A stretch of 64,000 nucleotides of DNA, taken from NCBI RefSeq assembly GCF_036588685.1, contig NC_086379.1, forward strand, positions 72,137,727-72,201,726, given 5' to 3'. The notes beneath the pieces were generated by a model, which was given only the letters and a program-made list of their open reading frames with translations, ran no database searches and was not told the DNA's origin. Below are positions 1 to 11,500 of the stretch, in pieces; the stretch's first letter is position 1, and the number at the start of each line of letters is the position of its first letter. This stretch comes from Mytilus trossulus (taxonomy: Eukaryota; Mollusca; Bivalvia; Mytilida; Mytilidae). The position numbers were made by a program, and so were the translations under genes.

Positions 1-628
1 TTAGTTATTTTACATTCTATTTTGTTACTACCATATAGTTTCAAAGGTATGCTGGTAATTTTCTCAAAATTCTTATATTAATCATAAGATAAATGTGACT
101 TGTTCCCTGTTATTACTTAATTACCTTGTCAGTGTTTCTGCTGATGGGTATTGCACTCTTAAAAAATTGGTAGTCAATGTGAGTATAATATTAAAGACAC
201 AGTTTCGTTTATAACATTAATAATGGGTTCGAGTCACGGTGGAGACAAGCAATTTTGTAATGAAATTCATGCTCTCCGGTTACATATGTCTTAAATTTAG
301 TGTTTTCCTTTAAATTATAATAGTACAGATTTATCACAGGACAGTTTTTGAAGTATAAAACCCAAGGGAATTTGACAAATATAATTGAAAAAAGCAACTC
401 TTAAGGAAGTATCCAATAACCCTCAAACCAAAAGTATAAGTTTAAACTGAATAAATATATTTTTGAAATTTGATGGAAATCTATCTAAATTAAATGAATT
501 ATCTCCCTTTGATCAATGGAAACATTGTAGAATTATATGAACCAAATAAATATTCTTTTGGTTTCTTTTATCATACAGTACAAATTTTGTTAAAAGGTAC
601 TAATGGTATTAATATTGTTTATAAACAG
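1..628. other. Upstream intron of the collagen gene, no exon recognised
   Basis: AT-rich sequence with no Gly-X-Y reading frame before the acceptor at 627-628. I read it as intron of the collagen gene because the first visible exon starts in phase 0 with a collagen triplet and has no start codon. Confidence 0.5.
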
Positions 629-3074
629 GGAAGAAGAGGAAAAAGAGGAAAGAAAGGACCAACCGGCGACAGAGGACCTTCGGTACGTTTATCTTCTACA
701 GTCTTTCAGTTCAAATAATGCTCAACTACCAGTAATACTTAATTATACATGTATATGTTCTAATGCTTCGATAATATTTTAATTTAGCCTTTCTATTTAT
801 TTATTTAATTTTTTTGTTTTTTCATTAAGAATGAAGACTATTATTTTTTTTTTTTTTAACTTTATTCTGACACAATTTGTAACAACAGGGTAGTCCTGGG
901 TTAGATGCCCCATGTCCTGTTGGAGACAACGGTCTACCTCTACCTGGCTGTGGATATGGATTAAAGGTAGCACGATATTCATTTCATAATGTTCTTGTAT
1001 CAGTGGCATGTTGTTTATGATGTTGAGTCTGTGATGTTTTGTGGTATATTGATCTTTCTGTGCATTATACTGACTTTAATGTGGCATGCTTTGTTTTTTT
1101 CTGGTTGACTAGTTCTCTTTGAAGAACTTTCATATAAATTGTTAATCAGGTATCCATTATATTTCTTATTATCACATTTTACCTTTCCTCTACTTGTACA
1201 ATATCCTAGAGACATTTCCTTAAAAAAATATCTCTTGAATCAAAAGGGAGACAATTTTGGATAATATTTTTTATTTGGTAGATACTCCAGTACTGTTTCT
1301 TCTTTGCTCATGTTTTCTGATTACTGTTTAGTTATCCAGTCATGAAATGTAGTAATCTATATTAAAAAAAGGTACCAATCCAGTACTTTTGTGAGTTACA
1401 ACCCTTTAACATTGTCACTGAATCTATATCTGTATTAGCACAATGACTGCAACTCTAGATGTTTTCCCATATCTACAAGTTATTCTTATTATTGGTAAAC
1501 TGTCTTTTCAGTTGATTTTATAATACCCCAACGAAGTTGTGTAGGGTATAATGTTTTTGACCAGTACATCTGTCTGTCCGTCAGTCCTGTTTCTAGTCAT
1601 TGCAACTCCACACAACAGAATTCCATGAAACCTTTTTAGATAATAAGGGCATACTATGTAGATTGCATATGGACAGGAAATTTGATTCAATCTTTTTTCT
1701 AGGAGTTACACCCTTTTCAACTTATTTGCCCCAATATACTTCTACAACAGTTTGTCATGGCAACTCCTCTGAAACCCCTCAACAAAATTTCATGAAACTT
1801 TGTAGATGATTAGGACATACTACGTAGATGTGCATATCAACAGGAAATTATAATTCATTTTTTTTTTCTAGGAGTTGCACCCCTTTAAACTTATTTGCCT
1901 TAATATACCTCTGCAACAGTTTGTCATCGCAACTCCTCTGAAACCACACAAGATAATTTCATGAAACTTTGTAGATGATAAGGACATATGTAGATGTGCA
2001 TATCCACAGGAAATTATGATCACTTTTTTTTTCTTACACAATTTATTTTCTTACAGTTATTTCATTTTTCCAGTGACAATGTGGGGACGTGGGGTATGTG
2101 AGTGGGCTCACTAAGGTTCTTTAATTTGGAGGAAGTTACAGTCTATAAACATTTTTTTGTTTGTCTATAAACTTAATTTGACTGGGTACATAGAACTCCT
2201 GATAACAGAAAATATTATGTAGGATGTATTGATGATCACAGTGTAATCACGAGTGATGACCCTTCAACACCTTTATTTGAGAGTAGTGTTGTCCAGGTAT
2301 AATCATCAAGAACACTTTGATACTGTGTTCTGTCAGTGTAATCTATTTTTTGTGTAAACAACTTCAGATAGTGAATGCACTAGAGATTTTATCAAATTAT
2401 TGACATGCTGCACGTCACATAAACAAATTGTAAACCTGTTATAAGTGCATGAATATATGCATCCTTAAAAGTGGTCAAATATATGTATTTAACATTTTTT
2501 TTAATTACTGTAACCCAACTTATACTCTTGAGCTATTTTCACTTTTGCTCAAGCAGAAAATAACATGAAATTATGTCTTCTTTTATATGAATATCCAAGC
2601 AAAGATAGAAAATTGAGAATATAAATTGCCTCGAAATTGGCAGAAATGGCTAAATTCATAGAACATATTCAATGAAAAAAAGTTGGTTTATGGTATATTA
2701 TTATCATATCTCATATTTATTACATCTATATTATGTCCCTGATTTTCAAGAATTTTGTGGAGTTCTTGTAACCTTGTTAAAATTTTGTTATGTTTATTAT
2801 GTTTGATATTCATTCTGCGCTGCTAAATAAATCATTTACTGCAACAACTGAACTCAAAACTACTTATTGAATCTGTAAGTAAGTTATCAGTTTGAACAAA
2901 ATTAAGATCGTATGGAGTTTTGCCTTGTTTTTATTGGATTTGAAATTAAATAACTGAATGGTTTTGCAGTAAACTGCAGGCATGGCTTCACTGCATGTAA
3001 CTATTGCTTGTATTTTGTAGGGACCTTGTCCAGTTGATAAAGATGGGAAACTACAGTGTGATAATAAGCCATAA
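629..3074 (+). CDS. C-terminal exons of a MACIT-type (XIII/XXIII/XXV-like) transmembrane collagen, 5' part outside window
   Basis: Three phase-0 exons with GT-AG borders: 629-682, 889-966 and 3021-3074 (TAA at 3072-3074). The first is exactly 54 bp, the classic collagen exon size, and encodes six Gly-X-Y triplets including [10 protein letters not shown]. The second encodes [20 protein letters not shown] followed by a Cys. I recognise the GLDAPCP...GLP..GC block as the conserved C-terminal signature of membrane-associated collagens with interrupted triple helices (types XIII, XXIII, XXV); it is the last collagenous stretch before the short C-terminal domain. The third exon adds a 17-residue tail with two cysteines ([17 protein letters not shown]), longer than the vertebrate tail as I remember it. 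These proteins are type II membrane proteins acting in adhesion and at synapses. The upstream coding exons, including the transmembrane segment, are not in the window. The stop codon falls inside a 30-bp tandem repeat. Exons and motif are seen directly; family assignment rests on the motif. Confidence 0.72.
1510..2045 (+). repeat. Dispersed repeat with three internal sub-repeats, in the last collagen intron
   Basis: It starts with CCCCAACGAAGTTG and a CTGTCTGTCCGTC stretch. Three diverged copies of a roughly 150-bp unit follow (about 1595-1745, 1750-1925, 1930-2040), each with the sequence CAACTCC, a TTTCATGAAACTTTGTAGATG-like segment and AGGAGTT(A/G)CACCC. No coding potential is evident. The design resembles repeats common in mussel genomes; that attribution is from memory. 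Confidence 0.5.
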
Positions 3075-4166
3075 CTTTGAAAAAGGTATTAGTATAAACC
3101 ATAACCTTGAAAAAGGTATTAGTATAAACCATAACCTTGAGAAAGGTATTAGTTTAAACCATAACCTCCAAAAAGGTATTAGTATAAACCATAGCCTTGA
3201 AAAAGGTATTAGTAAAAACCATAACCTCCAAAAAGGTATTAGTATAAACCATAACCTCCAAAAAGTTATTAGTATAAACCATAACCTCCAAAAAGGTATT
3301 AGTATAAACTATAACCTTGAAAAAGGTATCAGTATAAACCATAACCTTGAAAAAGGTATTAGTATAAACCATAACCTCCAAAAAGGTATTAGTATAAATT
3401 ATAACCTTGAAAAATGTATAAGTATAAACCATAACCTTGAAAAAGGTATAAGTATAATCTATAACCTTGAAAAAGGTATTAGTATAAACCATAACCATGA
3501 AAAAAGTATTAGTATAAACTATAACCTTGAAAAAGGTATAAGTATAAACCATAACCTTGAAAAACGTATTAGTATAAACCATAACCTTGAAAAAGGTATA
3601 AGTATAAACCCTAATCTTGAAAAGGGTATAAGTTTAAAAAATAACCTTGAAAAAGGTATCAGTACAAACCATAGCCTTGAAAAAGGTATAAGTATAAACC
3701 ATAACCTTGAAAGAGGTATTAGTATACACCATAACCTTGAAAGAGGTATTAGTATAAACCATAGCGTTGAAAAAGGTATTAGTATAAACCATAACCTTGA
3801 AAGAGGTATTAGTATAAACCAAAACCTTGAAAGAGGTATTAGTATAAACCATAGCGTTGAAAAAGGTATTAGTATAAACCATAACCTTGAAAGAGGTATT
3901 AGTATAAACCATAACCTTGAAAGAGGTATTAGTATAAACCATAGCGTTGAAAAAGGTATTAGTATAAACCATAACAATGAAAGAGGTATTAGTATAAACT
4001 ATAACCTTGAAAGAGGTATTAGTATAAACCATAGCCTTGAAAAAGGTATTAGTATAAACCATAACCTTGAAAGAGATATAAGAATAAACCATAGCGTTGA
4101 AAAAGGTATTAGTATAAACCATAACCTTGAAAGAGGTATTAGTATAAACCATAACCTTGAACAATG
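3060..4166 (+). repeat. 30-bp tandem satellite, about 37 units
   Basis: A perfect 30-bp register runs for about 1.1 kb without an indel. Each unit contains ATAAACCATAACCTTGA followed by AAAAGGTATTAGT. Units differ by substitutions only (for example CCTTGA/CCTCCA/GCGTTGA, AAAAGG/AGAGGT). Because 30 is divisible by three, most frames stay open through the array, which gives long repetitive ORFs on both strands; I regard these as artefacts of the period. From about 3690 the units follow a higher-order order of three (90 bp). The first unit contains the collagen stop codon. Confidence 0.95.
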
Positions 4167-4304
4167 AATGACGTCACTGTTATCAAGGATAAAATAATCA
4201 ACGTCACTTAAAATATATTAATTCCATAACATGTACAAAGCGGGACAACTCCCAAAACTTAAGCCCACATTCCTCCGATAACTGGGTTTATTCTTCATAG
4301 GAAT

Positions 4305-5190
4305 AAATCTTATTAGTATAAGCCAAAACCTAAAAAATGGTATTAGTATAAGCCAAAACCTAAAAAGGTATTAGTATAAGCCAAAACCTTAAAAAAATGA
4401 GTATTCTGACACCCTGCTTAATCCGACATTTTTTTCTGGTGTGTAACATGGTTACAGATTACACTGTAGTATAAACCATAAACTTGAAGAAAAAGATATT
4501 AGTATAGTCCAAAACCTTGAGAAAGATATCATTAAAGTCCAAACCTTGAAAAAAGTATTAGTATAAACCAAAACCTTGAAAAAGATACAAGTATGCTGCT
4601 GATTCATTATTATTTGTTGGATACCAATTATCATGGATTTTGTGGATACATGGAAACCATGAATTTAAATGTTCAATGAATTACAAATTTGCTGTTTGAT
4701 TAAATGCATTTAAAAAAAAACCACAAAATCAAATATCCATGAAAGTGCTAGTTTTCCCCATTCCATGAAAATTGGTACCAACAAAAATAAATGAATCCAC
4801 AGTAGTCCAAAACCAGTAAAACCGAAATTATTATAGTCCAAAAATTTCTATAGTCCAATATATTGAAAAAGGTATTAGTATATTAAACTAAAGTCTTGTG
4901 AAAGATTTAAGTATAGTGCAAAACCTTGAAAAAAAATTAGCATAGTCCAAAAATCAGATTAATCCAAAACCTTGAAAAAAATATCATTAAAGTCAAAAAC
5001 CTTGAAAAAGGTATTAGTATAAACCCAAACCCTGAGAAAGATATTAGTATAGTTCAAAACCCTGAGAAAGATATTAGTATAGTCCAAAACCTTGAGAAAG
5101 ATATCAGTACAGTGCAAAACCTTGAAAAGGGTATCATCATTAACCAAAACCTTGAGAAATGTATCAGTATAGTTCAGATTATAGGGGAAA
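4305..5190 (+). repeat. Degenerate continuation of the 30-bp satellite
   Basis: Diverged units with CCAAAACCTTGA and AAAG(A/G)TATTAGTATA recur at about 4310-4395, 4465-4590, 4800-4960 and 4960-5180, with irregular spacing. Together with the regular block they form a satellite domain of about 2.1 kb. A palindromic element has inserted into it at 4594-4802. Confidence 0.8.
4594..4802. mobile_element. TA-flanked palindromic MITE (family M1) inserted in the satellite
   Basis: The left end has GATTCATTATTATTTGTTGG and the right end AAATAAATGAATCCACAG, which are inverted relatives, with TA at 4592-4593 and 4803-4804. Removing it restores a satellite-like join (AAGATACAAGTA / TAGTCCAAAACC). The same family occurs at 7696-7868 and 8344-8547. 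TA duplication suggests mobilisation by a Tc1/mariner-type transposase, by inference. Confidence 0.65.
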
Positions 5191-5329
5191 AAACAACAAT
5201 AAATTGATCTTGGTGGACTATGAAACATGAACATCATAAATTGTTTAAGATACATATATTTCTTAAAGCATAAGACATAAGATTTAAAAGTTTTATTTCC
5301 AAGGCTGCTACATTATCAAATATAAAGTT

Positions 5330-5580
5330 ACATATTTGTTCTCGCTTTATTCATTTGTTCATACGTCTGTCTCGCTTCAGGTTAAAGTTTTTGGTCAAGG
5401 TAGTTTCTGATGAAGTTGAAGTCCGAACAACTTGGAAACTTAGTACACATGTTCCCTACCATATTATCTTTCTAATTTTAATGCCAAATAGGAGATTTTC
5501 CCCCAATTTCACGTTCCACTGAACAAAAAAAAATATAGTGTGAGTGGGGCATATGTGTACTATGGACAAATTCTTGTTAT
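5330..5580 (+). repeat. Dispersed repeat (family W)
   Basis: Contains TTTTTGGTCAAGGTAGTTT, GATGAAGTTGAAGTCC and GAGTGGGGCATATGTGTACT. The same order of blocks occurs at 28495-28965, which establishes it as a dispersed family within this window. No coding potential seen. Confidence 0.6.
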
Positions 5581-6067
5581 CATCTATAAGGAAGATACAA
5601 TTATCTTTAATCACAACCAAAATCTAAAGTGAAATCAAGTTATTTTTGAATTTTTTATACAAAACAATTTTAGTTTTACTTAAAGAAGTTGTAATTAAAT
5701 TTTCAGAAAGTTACTACAGAATCCATATACACTTTCATTTGTTTTCAGAACTGAAATAAGAAACTTCCAAACTTAAAGCTTAAATTTGAAAAAGGAAATT
5801 GAAATTGGACTTGAAAAAATTGCATGTTTCTTGGGATGTATTTTGTTTTTCAATAGTTTTATTGCTTTTTGTAAGATTATGAACACCTATCAAAAAGGTG
5901 CTTATAATCTTTCCTAAGTACTAGTAGTTGAAATCAAGGATAATATCTTTCAGAAAATGGGGTGGAGCTTAAACCATGGAATAGCATCACATTGAACATA
6001 TTGTCCCATAGCTAATCACCAACTACTTTCCTCTTAATTTCTAGTTGAGCTTCATGTTTAGTTGTCA

Positions 6068-6215
6068 TAGGCCCATCCAGGGGGCCCACCCCTCCCCCTT
6101 TTCATGGGAAAAATTTGGTTGCTTATATAGGGAATCACTGAAGTGTGACTGGAAGGGGCCCCCATTAGGTCAGTCAGCGGACCCCCAATACAAAAAGTTC
6201 TGGATCCACCACTGG
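6068..6215 (+). mobile_element. Short GGATCCAC-ended MITE (family M2)
   Basis: About 150 bp ending in TTCTGGATCCACCACTGG, with GGTTGCTTATATAGGGAATC and CACTGAAGTGTGACTGGAA inside and G/C-rich arms. Related copies are at 17464-17613, 38394-38549 and, inverted, 55541-55675. The ends are imperfect inverted repeats built on GGCGGATCCAG / CTGGATCC(A/G)CC. Confidence 0.6.
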
Positions 6216-6594
6216 TTGTCCAACTTGGCAAGTAGGTTACAACATCAAATTGCAGATAATAGACCATATTTTCCACAATCTATATTTTATGCAACTGCAC
6301 CTAAATATTGACTGCAAAAGTCCTATTATCAGTAAAAATACAGATTTATCTGATCTTGACCCTTTTTTCAGTGCAGTCCATATCAGTTTGGCAGTAAACT
6401 AGTTTTAATGTTTTGTTGTGAAATTGTTATAGTCGAAAACTGAAACACGGGACTTACACATATTGAATTAAGTAGGAGCATATTAAAATAAATGTATAAC
6501 TGATATTGTAAAATGATGTAGGAGTTAATGGAACAAATTGAAAATCACTTATTTATACGAAAAAAATGGATAGAGTTTTTAAAACTAAGCAGGT

Positions 6595-6712
6595 ACAGGC
6601 TTTTCTCATTGTTGAAGGCTGTATGGTGACCTGTAGTTGTTAATTTCTGTGTCAATTTGGTCTCTTGTGGAGAGTTGTCTCATTGGCAATCATACCACAT
6701 CTTTTTTATATT
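6595..6712 (-). repeat. Dispersed repeat (family G), partial copy
   Basis: On the minus strand it reads GTGGTATGATTGCCAATGAG followed by a segment containing CTCCACAAGAGACCAAA and CTACAGGTCACCATAC. Ten full or partial copies of this family are in the window, in both orientations, the longest at 18262-18690 and 45345-45780. Confidence 0.7.
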
Positions 6713-7695
6713 TTAAGCTGCACTTAATATCTATTATAAATTTTGTTCTTTCTGGATTTATCTTTTCCCTGGAATGCTAAAACCCAAAATTATAAATCAA
6801 TAAAGAAGTATGAATTTTTGTTTACTTGAGGACCTGTAGAGCAAGAAAGGACCTAGGGTGAATAGCTAAATCAACAAATTTCAACTTCAGCTGAGGGTCA
6901 GAACCATAGAATCAAAATTAATTAACAAAATATAATTATAACTTTATAAAGCATGGCATGGTCAAAGCAATGACTCCTGAGCTGATTTAATTCCGAGGAC
7001 TAGAAGTCCTCTTGCAGTAGGAAATAAATTTATTTTTTAAAAGTTTGGTGCAATGGAAGAGATTTTCTGATTTTATATTCCACAGGACAGCCAGATATAA
7101 GTTTAAGTCTTGTTGTACAGAAAAAAATGTACTGGTAAAAGAAATAACACCATCTTTAATCAAATTAGAAATTATACCTGGACTGTTTGTAAATTAACTA
7201 GCTGAAAAAGTAACAGATGACAGTTTCACATTGTAAAACATTATTTTATTTTTAGTATAGCTTTATCTGACAGGTGTATACAGACCTTATCACAAGTTTG
7301 TCTTTGATAATTGTATATTTACTTAAGCTTAAATTCATATAATGTTTGATTGTTCAAGGCCAGATAAATTTTTTATTGATAAAGGTTTTTGTCAGGGACA
7401 TGTATTTGTGGACTTTTATCTTTTGATTGCCATATCACAGTTCATATACCTATAGTTTATGGGACATCAACTTATTCATGAATAATTGATTTCTGAATGT
7501 CAGTTTAATAACATGCTAATATAAATGTCTTTGATAGAAACAAATTATATGACTAATTTCCTTGGTACTAGTTTAAGTGTATATGCTGTGCTTATTTAAG
7601 AGAAAGATGGAAGTAAACAGCTATGAGACGGCAACCCAAAAACACAATTTAAACAATGTTGACATATAAAGGTCACCCTTTACGCCTCCTACATA

Positions 7696-7868
7696 TTGTG
7701 GATTCATTATTATTCGTTGGATACCAATTTTTGTGGGTTTCGTTGATACAAGTGAACCACAAATTCAAATGTTCAACAAATAAGATTAACAAAATCAAAT
7801 ATCCACGAATATGAAAGTTTACAGCAATCCATGAAAATTGATACCCACAAAAATAAATGAATCCACAG
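7696..7868. mobile_element. TA-flanked palindromic MITE (family M1)
   Basis: The ends TTGTGGATTCATTATTATTC and AAATAAATGAATCCACAG are inverted repeats, with TA at 7694-7695 and 7869-7870. It is 173 bp long and has no coding capacity. Confidence 0.75.
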
Positions 7869-8343
7869 TATGCCCAAACTTTATTTTTGATAAACAAAGA
7901 AACAAAATGTTCCAGCAAGAAATTTAGATAAGATTCCTGACTTTAAACAGGCACATAAACATTGACATGGATTAAACTAGTTCAATAAAAGCTCAACCCT
8001 GGATCTCGGTGTAATCTGACAGACAGTGGATTAACCTGCAAGAAAAAATCAACAATTATATTGTATCTCTTATGTAGAACACCAAAATATGCATTGAAAG
8101 GAAAAATAATACCATACAATATATGTACACTTACCAGTATGGTGATATTTATATTATATTGTAATGTCTGATTAATGACTCAATTACTTCACCTGATTTA
8201 TTATGACCTGTGATTTGGGAAAATAAAATATTCTATTTTAAATTATACTTATAAAATATAAAAGCATGTTTGCAATTGATTGCTGAAAAAAAAACACTCT
8301 AATAAATTAAAATTGGAACCCCAAAATTTTCCTTATACATGTA

Positions 8344-8547
8344 CTGTGGATTCATTATTATTTGTTGGAAATCAATTTTCATGGATTTTGTGAGTACAGG
8401 TTAACCACGAAAACAAATGTTCAACAAACATCAAAGTTTCTATAGGCATGTATGCAGACCTCAGCAAAACCAAGAAATTATCCACAAATATACAAGTATA
8501 CCTTTATCCACAAAAATGGGTACCCACGAAAATAAAGAAATCCACAG
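8344..8547. mobile_element. Palindromic MITE (family M1)
   Basis: Starts CTGTGGATTCATTATTATTT after TA and ends AAATAAAGAAATCCACAG; the right-hand TA has become TT. A further half copy lies at about 19834-19900 (CTGTGGATTTATTAATTTTT). Confidence 0.7.
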
Positions 8548-11500
8548 TTTTGTATATAATATTAAAAGAAATGTTTGATATTGTTAAAAAAAAATTACAA
8601 TTGAAGTTTATTTTAAAAGGCATGCAGGATTGAAACAGTGTCCTTAGAGCTAGAAAATAATTTTTAAACACTACAACATTGGATGCATGGATAAAAATCA
8701 CTAAAGATTATTTTATAATTAAAGGAATATAAACTTCAAAAGGAAAAGAGTACAAGGAAATGAGCTTTATTTCTCCATTCTTCCTTTTTCCTGCAGGGTT
8801 ACTTGTAAGAGGATTATGTAATGTCACAAAAGTTAAAATTCTCTCAGGGATGGACAGAGAGTGAGAAAAAAATGACAGAAATAAATTTCTATTTCACCTG
8901 TCAAATACTATTTGTTTTTCTTCTGACATTTGTTAATTTTTGTCAAGTCAGCAGTTTATTATGTCATAATGTCATGGTTCATATGATTGTAGGTCTAATG
9001 ATATTTAAATTTGGGATTTATACCTCTGTGGATGAAATAAGTGTTAATTATAGACCTGTTATGTGAATAGACAGTTAATTATTGTCTACATGTGAGATTT
9101 ATCTTATTCATTTCATTATTATTTATTTAAATTTCCCACTTGAAAAAGACAATAAAACTTTCTCACATTTCAGCCAAACTTGTCTAGTCTTTATTTCTAT
9201 TCATTTTAACCTGGGACTATTATATTTGTCCCAGTTTTAACCAAAGATTTTTATATCAATAACAGTATTTTTGTAGAAATTCACCTATATATCTGTATGT
9301 GAAACATTTAGCAAAATACAAATGAAAAGTTACAAAAGAAAAGTTTCGAAATTGTAAAGATTTTTTTTTGGGGGGGGGGATACTTAACTTAAAAAGGTTT
9401 CTATCTGTTGACTTTTATTCCTGCCCCTATGAAAGATTGACCTCAGGGGTTGTAAGTTAAAAAGGTGTTTTTAAGCTGCATACATTGATAGTGTAACTGG
9501 CCATTTTATTTTAAAGATAGAAGCATGTGATTTGTCATCAATTTGCTGTGAACATTTTAATATTTGCAGGAATGTATAAATTTACAATTTTCAATAGACA
9601 ATGCATAAATCAAGCGTAATTCTCTTAACATACCATAATTTCTAAATGTATTTCTAAAGAAGATGTACATCAACTGATATTTAATGTTATAGATTCATTA
9701 TCTGAAGATTATACACTTTGAGTTAACATTTGATGCAAAGGTTTGTATTTAGTGAGGTTTTTTTTTTCCATCATAGGGATTAAATTAAGTGCTTTTATTC
9801 AGAATGAACCTTTTGACCTGTATAATTTGTTGTTCCACTGTAAGATTTAATGAGAGACGGATGACTGACTACAAGTGTTCAAGTTGGGGGTCTGACTAGT
9901 GGTTTCGGAGGTTTCCAATGCAGATCTTCAAACCTTAAGTTGTTTCTCCATATTAATTGACATTGTTTAGACTTTAGAAGGTTAAGATAGGGCATGTCAT
10001 ATCAATTTGGCAATAAATTAAGTAGTAAGGTCATTGCTGAAAATGCCCTACATGCCTTTTTTCTGACATTGTATTATTTTATTTTATTAAGAATTTTAAA
10101 ACTTTTTAATTTATATTAAGTAACATAACTGTATTTTATCGCTAGTACCAAGAAATTGTATTTAAAAATTCAAATATATGCTGTTTTCTGCCTAATGGTT
10201 CAGTTGTGGTCTCTTTGACACATTCCCTGTTTCCATTCTCATTTCTATCCCCTTGCTGGAAAATCTGATATGCCACTTCTGAGGCATACTGGTCGTGTGA
10301 TACATCTGAGGCATACTGGTCATGTGATACTGGTAGAATGGTGAACTTCTACTGACAATCCTCCTTGCAGACACTTCAAGGTCATCTTAAAATTTGACCA
10401 GTTAACTTTTAATATTTGTGCCAACATATTTTTGTAATTTTTGCAATTTGCATGTGTAGCAATAATCTATTAAAGTCAATGACAGTGTACTTGAAAGAAT
10501 AAACATGTATTGTCAAGAGTATCCACCACAGTAACGATCAGTAACCAAAAAGGGTTGAAGGTCTTTTTTAAACTATAGGACACATTGGTAATAATCATTT
10601 GTTAAAGTTAACCTTAATACATTTTCTTTGAAATAAGTCTTCTCAGTAAATGACTTCAACAGACTTTCAATATGAAGAGCTTGGTATAGGAGAGTCGAGA
10701 TCATGATTTCCAAATAATGCTAGGAAGAAAAGAAATCTCACAAAAAGAGTAAAAAGTTAACTGTCTCTGACAAACTTTTTAAAATTCTTTAATACTGATA
10801 TTGCATGCATATAGCTTTATATCCACAATTTCATTGTTATCAAGGGTGTCTCCAAATTATGAGAAAAAAAATTGCTGATCGAATCTTTGATAAATACTGT
10901 TTGATAATTCACATTTCTATTTATTTAAGAATTTGATGTAATTGTCAGATTTTTCTTCTGAACACTGTCAGTGTTGAATGCCTTGGAAACATTAAGTATT
11001 CTAGACTAGATAATTTTGATTTTGACACCTGTCTAGTTTTAAAGACACCTGTCTGGACTCTAGAGTATAAAAAAACAAAGCATACAAAACTAGAATAATA
11101 TTGTTTTAAAAAATATGTCAATATTAGAAAAATGGACAGAATCCTTCACCACTTGTCAGAGTAGTTTGAAGTCGAGGTGAACTTTTTGACAAAGTACTTT
11201 TATTTACCAAGGTTAGATAATGACAGTCCTCGTTCGGTTATTGACCAAATTTAGTAAGCTGTTTATCATAATACGGTGAATGCCTCATATTTAGATAGTG
11301 ATCCCAATGTCTCTGACTTACATTTAAATCAGACAATTTTACTGATCTCAGCAATTTTAAGAGCATTTAGTTGACAAGAAAGACAAATTGATACTACATT
11401 GTCTAATTTGATCCAAAATATATAAATAAGTTCTTTATTGATAACTTATCAAATGCTTCTAAAAGTTAAAAAAAAGAAAGAAGAAAAAAGAAATTCCAAT

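Noticed and set aside
3004-4167. 387-codon ORF with a ten-residue repeat (NHNLEKGISI type), and overlapping minus-strand ORFs
   Set aside because: It is the translation of a 30-bp satellite. Because the period is a multiple of three, four frames on both strands are open, and the frame overlaps the collagen exon in another phase. No start context or homology supports it.
8786-8810. Strong acceptor (TTTTTCCTGCAG) followed by GGT TAC TTG TAA, a possible alternative last exon of the collagen gene
   Set aside because: The phase fits, but three codons are too little evidence and the exon at 3021-3074 has better coding content.
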